From contig RFJE01000379.1 in NCBI GenBank assembly GCA_003695005.1, forward strand, positions 1 through 12,345: a DNA stretch of 12,345 nt, written 5' to 3'. The notes under the pieces are model-generated. The model worked only from the letters and a program-made list of their open reading frames with translations, was not told the DNA's origin and searched no databases. Positions 7,597-12,345 of the stretch are shown here, piece after piece. Source of the DNA: Candidatus Hydrogenedentota bacterium. GTDB lineage: Bacteria; Spirochaetota; Leptospiria; Turneriellales; J094. Every line of letters starts with the position of its first letter. Position 1 is the first letter of the stretch. The position numbers were made by a program, and so were the translations under genes.

Positions 7597-10500
7597 ATGT
7601 TCTTTCTGCGGAATCAATTTTAATGCGCCTACGAGCACGGCCATAATCATCCATATCGGATACTTCAATTGGATTGCCTTCGCTATCTAAAACACTAATG
7701 TCTAATGCAAGTGATCGAATCTCTTTAATGAGAACATTAAAGGATTCCGGGATGCCCGGCCGAATGGCGTGGATGCCTTTTACAATGCTCTCATATACTC
7801 GAGCTCGGCCTAGCATATCATCGGATTTTACAGTAAGTAATTCTTGCAATGTATTGGAAGCACCATAGGCTTCTAATGCCCATACTTCCATCTCTCCTAA
7901 TCGTTGACCACCAAACTGTGCTTTTCCACCGAGTGGTTGCTGTGTTACAAGGGAATAAGGCCCCGTGGATCGAGCATGCATCTTATCTTCAATCATGTGC
8001 GATAGCTTGAGCATATACACTTCGCCTACTAATGCTTCATGATGAAAATACTCACCTGTTTTTCCACTGCGAAGCCGGATTTTAGAATTTGGTGGTAACT
8101 CGGCTTTTTTCATATACTCTTCAATATCCTGCAGCTTGGCTCCGTCAAAAACAGGAGTTTCAAAATGTAACCCAAGCGCACGACCTGCCCAGCCAAGTTG
8201 TGTTTCAAAAATTTGCCCGATATTCATTCGGGATGGTACCCCTAATGGATTCAGAACAATGTCAATTGGTGTTCCATCCGGCAAAAATGGCATATCAGCT
8301 TCTGGTAAAATCGTAGAAATAACACCTTTGTTTCCATGGCGACCTGCCATTTTATCACCCACGGAAATTTTTCTTTTCTGTGCAACATACACTTTAACAG
8401 CTTCTACAATTCCGGGGGGAAGCTCGTCTCCGGCATCGCGCGAGAACCGCTTAATATCGACCACAATCCCACCATGACCATTTGGCACTTTTAAAGAATT
8501 ATCTTTTACTTCTTTTGCTTTTTCTCCAAAAATACTATGCAGTAAGCGGTATTCTGGTGTAAGATCCGTATCCCCTTTTGGTGTTACCATTCCCACTAAA
8601 ATATCACCGGCTCGTACTTCCGCACCTAACCGAATAATACCATCCTCGTCTAAATCGCGGAAAGCTCGCTCACTAATATTAGGAATATCTCGGGTGATCA
8701 TTTCGCGACCTAGCTTGGTCTCACGAGCCTGAATTTCAAATTCCTCAATATGAATAGAAGTATAAACATCTTCTTTTACTAAACGCTCGGATAAAACAAT
8801 TGCATCCTCGAAATTGTAGCCATCCCATGGCATAAACGCCACGCGTACATTTTTACCAAGAGAAAGCCGACCGCGATTAGTGGCATGTCCATCGGCTAAT
8901 ATAGTAGCTTTTTGTACACGCTTACCATTTTTTACCACTTCGGCTTTTACAATTTCGCCGGCAATAAAGTCGCCTTTATACAAGCTATCTTTTGCTTTTA
9001 CGCGGCATTCCATTTTTCCTTGGAATGTATTTAATGGCATTTTGTAAATTTTGCCAGAATCTCCTTCAAAAATCACTTCATCCTTTGTAACTTTCTTTAC
9101 TTCTCCATCTTCTGGCGCATGATATACTTGCACCCGTGGAATTTGGTTTAAACAAGTACTTTGGTTTGTACGGCGAAATTTCATTAAACGGTATGTATCA
9201 ATCTCGCCGGACTTGGTTTCTACCTCAATATGATTTGCATCTACTTTAACAACCACGCCATCCCGCTTTGCTAAAACAGAAACACCGGAATCATAAGCGA
9301 CATTTTTTTCTAAACCGGTTCCTACAAGGGGCGGCTCGGTTACCATCAAAGGTACAGCCTGACGCTGCATGTTCGATCCCATCAGAGCACGGTTTGCATC
9401 ATCATGCTCTAAAAAGGGAATAAGACCGGTTGATAAAGATACAACTTGTAAGGGATCCACATCCATTAAATCAATTTCATCGGGACTTTTTAGTGGAAAA
9501 TCACCTCGGTAACGACAACTCACAAGGGCATCAGTAAACTCGCCTTTTTCGTTAATCGAAGCATTTGCCTGCGCAATTACATAGTGGTCTTCTTCGTTGG
9601 CACTTAAATAAACCACTTCATCCGTTACTTTTCCATTTTTTACTACGCGATAGGGCGTTTCTAAAAAGCCATACTCATTTAAGCGGCCATAGGTTGCCAT
9701 CGAAGTAATTAAGCCGATGTTCGGACCTTCCGGGGTTTCAATTGGACAAAGGCGACCATAATGAGTATAGTGTACGTCCCGAACTTCAAACCCGGCTCGC
9801 TCACGAGTTAGACCCCCTGGACCGAGGGCATTCATTCGGCGCTTATGTGTAATCTCGGAAAGCGGGTTTGTTTGGTCCATAAACTGGCTTAACTGGGAAG
9901 CACCAAAAAATTCATTTAAAACCGCGGTGATAGGCTTAATGGAAATTAAAAGCTGCGGCGTCATAACGTCCACATCATTCATGCTCATTCGCTCGCGGAC
10001 CACACGCTCCATGCGGGCAAAGCCTGTTTTTAATTGAAGTGTTAATAATTCCCCCACTGTTCTTACCCGCCGATTTCCTAAATGGTCAATATCATCGACT
10101 TGGTAACCATCTACTTCGTTGATAATATAGACCATGTACTTTAATGCTTCTAAAATATCAACTGGACGTAAGGTTCGATCCTTTACATCATCAGAAAACT
10201 CATCTGGCTTAATATGCTTAAATTTTGCATTTACTTTATAACGACCAACTTTTCCTAAATCGTAAGTTTTCGGGTCAAAGAATAGCCGCTTTAACTCTGC
10301 CTCGGCGCGCTCTACATTTTTCTTGCGCTTTTCTTCATCTCCATGGTCGGCTGTATATTCCAAAGGTTTTTGTATTTTTAAAAATTCAATAAGCGCCTCT
10401 TCTTGAGAGTTCACCCCGTCCTTTTCTAAACTTTTAATAACAACAGTGTCTTCTCCAAGACCTGGATTTACAATTAAATCTACCGAAACAACTTTTCCTT

Positions 10501-11350
10501 CGCGCAATAAATCTAAACTATCTTCATTTAATTGCGCACCGGCTTCCATAATCACCTCTCCCGTTTCGGGATGAGGAACATCATGAGCTACCCTGCGGCC
10601 AATATACTTCTGCAAGGTTTTCATTTGTTGGCCTTTGATAGCAATACTTTCCGTCTCAAAGAAAAAGCGTAAAACTTCCTCATTTGTTCCGTAGCCAAGA
10701 GCTTTCACTAGCAAAGTAAAAGGAAACTTTTTTCTGCGGTCAATTCGCGCAATCAAAAGCCCCTTTGTATCCATTTCAAATTCTAGCCAAGACCCCTTAT
10801 GATCGGGAATAATGCGCGCTGAATAAATTTCTTTCTCGGCATCAAAGAAAAAGAAAATACCCGGGGAACGATGCAACTGGTTTACAACAACACGCTCCGC
10901 TCCATTAATAATAAATGTTCCGGTGTCCGTCATTAAAGGCAAATCGCCCATATAGACTTCTTGCTCCCGGATTTCGCCGGTTTCCATAGCGATTAAGCGA
11001 ATTGTGGCTTTTAAGGGCGCTGCGTAGGATACACCATTAATTTTGCATTCCCAAACATCTTTTTTGGGCTCGCCAATATCATACTTTACAAACTCTAAAA
11101 CAACATCACCATTTGAACTTTCAATAGGAAAAGAATCTAAAAAAACTGCCTGAAGACCCACTGGATCCCGCTTTTCGGGCTTTTTATCGAGCTGTAAAAA
11201 CTCCCGATAGCTATCTAATTGAATTTGAACTAACTGTGGAATATCAATTGGCTTTTTAATTTTTCCAAAGTTTACCACATTTAACGGCGAATTTTCTTCA
11301 AATGCTACATTTACTTCTACTTTTTCCGCAGTTTTTGCTTGATCACTCAT
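7595..11350 (-). CDS. rpoB: DNA-directed RNA polymerase subunit beta
   Basis: This is the beta subunit of RNA polymerase, 1251 residues and complete. The rifampicin pocket reads [15 protein letters not shown] (483-497) then THKRR (501-505), with Asn507 where E. coli has Ser531. This substitution is known to accompany intrinsic rifampicin resistance in spirochaetes. The pocket Asp492 and His502 are conserved. Further on are [13 protein letters not shown] (535-547), GYNFEDA with Glu848-Asp849 near the catalytic centre, the conserved [12 protein letters not shown], and a C-terminal [23 protein letters not shown] segment. Compared with E. coli there is an extra segment of about 65 residues at 742-812, which I recall in Leptospira too. 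The usual RPGEPPT loop is replaced by a charged stretch at 326-350. The start has GAAGGGG about 7 nt upstream. The gene follows rplL after 125 nt containing a terminator-like hairpin. Confidence 0.99.
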   Translation of the reverse strand: MSDQAKTAEKVEVNVAFEENSPLNVVNFGKIKKPIDIPQLVQIQLDSYREFLQLDKKPEKRDPVGLQAVFLDSFPIESSNGDVVLEFVKYDIGEPKKDVWECKINGVSYAAPLKATIRLIAMETGEIREQEVYMGDLPLMTDTGTFIINGAERVVVNQLHRSPGIFFFFDAEKEIYSARIIPDHKGSWLEFEMDTKGLLIARIDRRKKFPFTLLVKALGYGTNEEVLRFFFETESIAIKGQQMKTLQKYIGRRVAHDVPHPETGEVIMEAGAQLNEDSLDLLREGKVVSVDLIVNPGLGEDTVVIKSLEKDGVNSQEEALIEFLKIQKPLEYTADHGDEEKRKKNVERAEAELKRLFFDPKTYDLGKVGRYKVNAKFKHIKPDEFSDDVKDRTLRPVDILEALKYMVYIINEVDGYQVDDIDHLGNRRVRTVGELLTLQLKTGFARMERVVRERMSMNDVDVMTPQLLISIKPITAVLNEFFGASQLSQFMDQTNPLSEITHKRRMNALGPGGLTRERAGFEVRDVHYTHYGRLCPIETPEGPNIGLITSMATYGRLNEYGFLETPYRVVKNGKVTDEVVYLSANEEDHYVIAQANASINEKGEFTDALVSCRYRGDFPLKSPDEIDLMDVDPLQVVSLSTGLIPFLEHDDANRALMGSNMQRQAVPLMVTEPPLVGTGLEKNVAYDSGVSVLAKRDGVVVKVDANHIEVETKSGEIDTYRLMKFRRTNQSTCLNQIPRVQVYHAPEDGEVKKVTKDEVIFEGDSGKIYKMPLNTFQGKMECRVKAKDSLYKGDFIAGEIVKAEVVKNGKRVQKATILADGHATNRGRLSLGKNVRVAFMPWDGYNFEDAIVLSERLVKEDVYTSIHIEEFEIQARETKLGREMITRDIPNISERAFRDLDEDGIIRLGAEVRAGDILVGMVTPKGDTDLTPEYRLLHSIFGEKAKEVKDNSLKVPNGHGGIVVDIKRFSRDAGDELPPGIVEAVKVYVAQKRKISVGDKMAGRHGNKGVISTILPEADMPFLPDGTPIDIVLNPLGVPSRMNIGQIFETQLGWAGRALGLHFETPVFDGAKLQDIEEYMKKAELPPNSKIRLRSGKTGEYFHHEALVGEVYMLKLSHMIEDKMHARSTGPYSLVTQQPLGGKAQFGGQRLGEMEVWALEAYGASNTLQELLTVKSDDMLGRARVYESIVKGIHAIRPGIPESFNVLIKEIRSLALDISVLDSEGNPIEVSDMDDYGRARRRIKIDSAERT

Positions 11351-11421
11351 AGAGCGCCCCTTCTTTTAAGATTTTGGTATTTAGACAATGCCATTTAAAA
11401 ATTATGATAAAATATAATAAA

Positions 11422-11448
11422 GCAGGGCATAGGTCCCCTATACCCCGC
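11422..11448 (-). terminator. Terminator-like hairpin between rplL and rpoB (candidate attenuator)
   Basis: On the minus strand a 12-bp stem (two G-U wobbles) is formed by GCGGGGTATAGG and CCTATGCCCTGC around a 3-nt GGA loop. It is followed at once by TTTATTATATTTT. This is the shape of an intrinsic terminator with an interrupted U tract, placed after rplL and before rpoB. In E. coli a partial terminator in the same position lowers polymerase synthesis relative to the L7/L12 protein. A similar attenuating role here is inferred from position and structure. The impure U tract suggests incomplete termination, which fits the need to transcribe rpoBC. Confidence 0.65.
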
Positions 11449-11453
11449 CACTT

Positions 11454-11470
11454 GCGCAAATTCAATGCGC
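11454..11470 (-). repeat. Small hairpin just after rplL
   Basis: GCGCA and TGCGC form a 5-bp stem with a 7-nt loop, starting 5 nt after the rplL stop and ending 5 nt before the larger terminator-like hairpin. Together the two occupy most of the first half of the rplL-rpoB gap. It may be part of the same regulatory or RNA-processing region, or a chance structure. Confidence 0.4.
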
Positions 11471-11475
11471 TAAAT

Positions 11476-11847
11476 TTACTTGAGAGCGACTTTCGCTCCA
11501 AGAGCTTCTAATTCAGATTTAATTTTCTCTGCTTCTTCTTTCGGAACTTCTTCTTTTAATGTTCCGCCGCCCTCAACTAATTTCTTCGCATCCATAAGCG
11601 GTAAGCCTGTAATTTCGCGCACTTTCTTAATGGTATCCACTTTTTTATCTCCACCGTACGCTTCTAACTCGATATTAAATTCGGTTTTAGCATCGCCTCC
11701 AGCGGCTTCCGCTCCTCCGGCAGCAGGTGCAGCTGCAACAGCAACCGGCGCCGCAGCAGAAATACCAAACTTTTCTTCCATTTTTTTAACTAACTCTGCT
11801 GCTTCCACTAGCGTAAGATTCCCGATTTTTTCAAGTAACTCTTCCAT
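11476..11847 (-). CDS. rplL: 50S ribosomal protein L7/L12
   Basis: This is the ribosomal stalk protein L7/L12, 123 residues, the usual length. Dimers bind L10 and recruit translational GTPases to the ribosome. The N-terminal dimerisation and L10-binding domain covers about residues 1-30 ([17 protein letters not shown]). An Ala/Gly-rich hinge runs from about 31 to 52. The C-terminal factor-binding domain spans 53-123 ([31 protein letters not shown]). Within the C-terminal domain the normally conserved GLGLKEAK reads GLPLMDAK, so one GTPase-contacting Lys is replaced by Met. The start has AAAAGGAG 8 nt upstream. The gene lies 21 nt after rplJ and is followed by hairpins that may set the ratio of stalk protein to RNA polymerase. 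Confidence 0.98.
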   Translation of the reverse strand: MEELLEKIGNLTLVEAAELVKKMEEKFGISAAAPVAVAAAPAAGGAEAAGGDAKTEFNIELEAYGGDKKVDTIKKVREITGLPLMDAKKLVEGGGTLKEEVPKEEAEKIKSELEALGAKVALK

Positions 11848-11868
11848 TTTCTTGGCTCCTTTTTTTAT

Positions 11869-12345
11869 TTATCCGTTCTTTTCTCCAACCGCTTTAATGG
11901 CACGAGCTAACGAAGACATGATTTGGTTCATCATACCTGCAATATTCGTTGCCGGCGCATTGAGCAAGCTGGCTAACATAGCAAGGGACTGCTCCTTGCT
12001 TGGTAGTTCTGCCATTTGGCTAACTTGTTCCGCATCATAATAAGTGGCATCCATGACACCACCTACCAACGAAACATGCTCATTTTCCTTTCCATACTCT
12101 TTTAAGACTTTAGCCACAGCCGGAAAGTCTTTATCCACCATTGCCACCGCAATGGCACCTGTTAGGTTTTGTGCAACCTCTAAGTCTTTATATTTTTCTT
12201 TTTCTTTTAAGCTTAACTGAAATATCTTATTCTTAATAACTTTATATTCAACACCATGCTCCCGTAACTTTTTTCTTAAATCGGTAATATCTGCAACAGA
12301 GAGGCCTGTGTATCGCGTCATAATAAAATCTGGCTTTTCTTCTAA
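11869..12345 (-). CDS. rplJ: 50S ribosomal protein L10 (5' end outside window)
   Basis: This is the stalk-base protein L10, which anchors L7/L12 dimers to 23S rRNA and in many bacteria represses its own operon. The visible 158 residues run from LEEKPDFIMTRYTGLSVADI to the stop. The TRYTGLSV..ITDLRKKLREHGVEYKVIKNKI stretch is the conserved N-terminal region. The C-terminal helix from about ASLLNAPATNIAGMMNQI onward is the L12-binding part. An ATG at 12321 lies inside the conserved core, and the frame is open to the right edge with family-like residues before it, so the true start lies beyond the window (about 15-20 residues missing). Its leader, where L10 autoregulation would act, is also outside. 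rplL follows after 21 nt that hold its Shine-Dalgarno. Confidence 0.97.
   Translation of the reverse strand, partial: LEEKPDFIMTRYTGLSVADITDLRKKLREHGVEYKVIKNKIFQLSLKEKEKYKDLEVAQNLTGAIAVAMVDKDFPAVAKVLKEYGKENEHVSLVGGVMDATYYDAEQVSQMAELPSKEQSLAMLASLLNAPATNIAGMMNQIMSSLARAIKAVGEKNG

Noticed and set aside
11351-11421. Internal promoter for rpoB
   Set aside because: A CATAAT is present on the minus strand, but the position 17 nt upstream reads TGCCCT, a poor -35 match, and AT-rich sequence makes chance -10 boxes common.
11869-12321. rplJ starting at ATG 12321
   Set aside because: The Met falls inside the conserved L10 N-terminal core and the frame continues to the right edge with family-like residues.

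Overview
The window looks like a stretch of spirochaete chromosome, AT-rich by eye (roughly 40% G+C). The evidence is threefold. The RpoB and RpoC proteins resemble Leptospira-type sequences as I remember them. RpoB carries an Asn at the rifampicin-pocket position where most bacteria have Ser, a known spirochaete trait. A gene at the left encodes a FlaA-family protein (flagellar filament outer layer/sheath), a family essentially confined to spirochaetes. I cannot name a genus; Leptospirales or a related deep lineage is the best guess.

Layout. The right two thirds is the classic ribosomal stalk and RNA polymerase operon on the minus strand: rplJ (5' end cut by the right edge), rplL, a 125-bp gap with a terminator-like hairpin, rpoB and rpoC. 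Spacings are tight and most genes have good Shine-Dalgarno sequences. The rpsL-rpsG-fusA genes that usually follow rpoC are absent here.

After rpoC comes a structured stretch of about 300 bp (3002-3320). It holds a perfect 15-bp hairpin and a 185-bp element with long imperfect terminal inverted repeats, and a 10-bp direct repeat brackets the region. It separates the polymerase operon from three minus-strand accessory genes packed head to tail: a probable lipoprotein alpha/beta hydrolase, a secreted protein with an HEARH zinc-protease-like motif, and the FlaA-family protein. The first pair overlaps at ATGA and the second pair is 1 nt apart, so they are probably co-translated. All three appear to be exported, which suggests a cell-envelope or periplasmic role; any shared function is inference.

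At the left edge, on the plus strand, is the C-terminal catalytic domain of a soluble lytic transglycosylase (Slt family). It converges on the FlaA gene so closely that the two stop codons overlap. The reading frame stays open to the left edge, so the gene is probably longer than its first visible ATG suggests.

Most of the window is ordinary housekeeping sequence. The parts most worth a second look are the inverted-repeat region behind rpoC, the hydrolase/HEARH/FlaA cassette, the rplL-rpoB hairpin, and a few departures from family consensus in RpoB and L7/L12. I saw no CRISPR array, tRNA, rRNA, transposase or phage gene.
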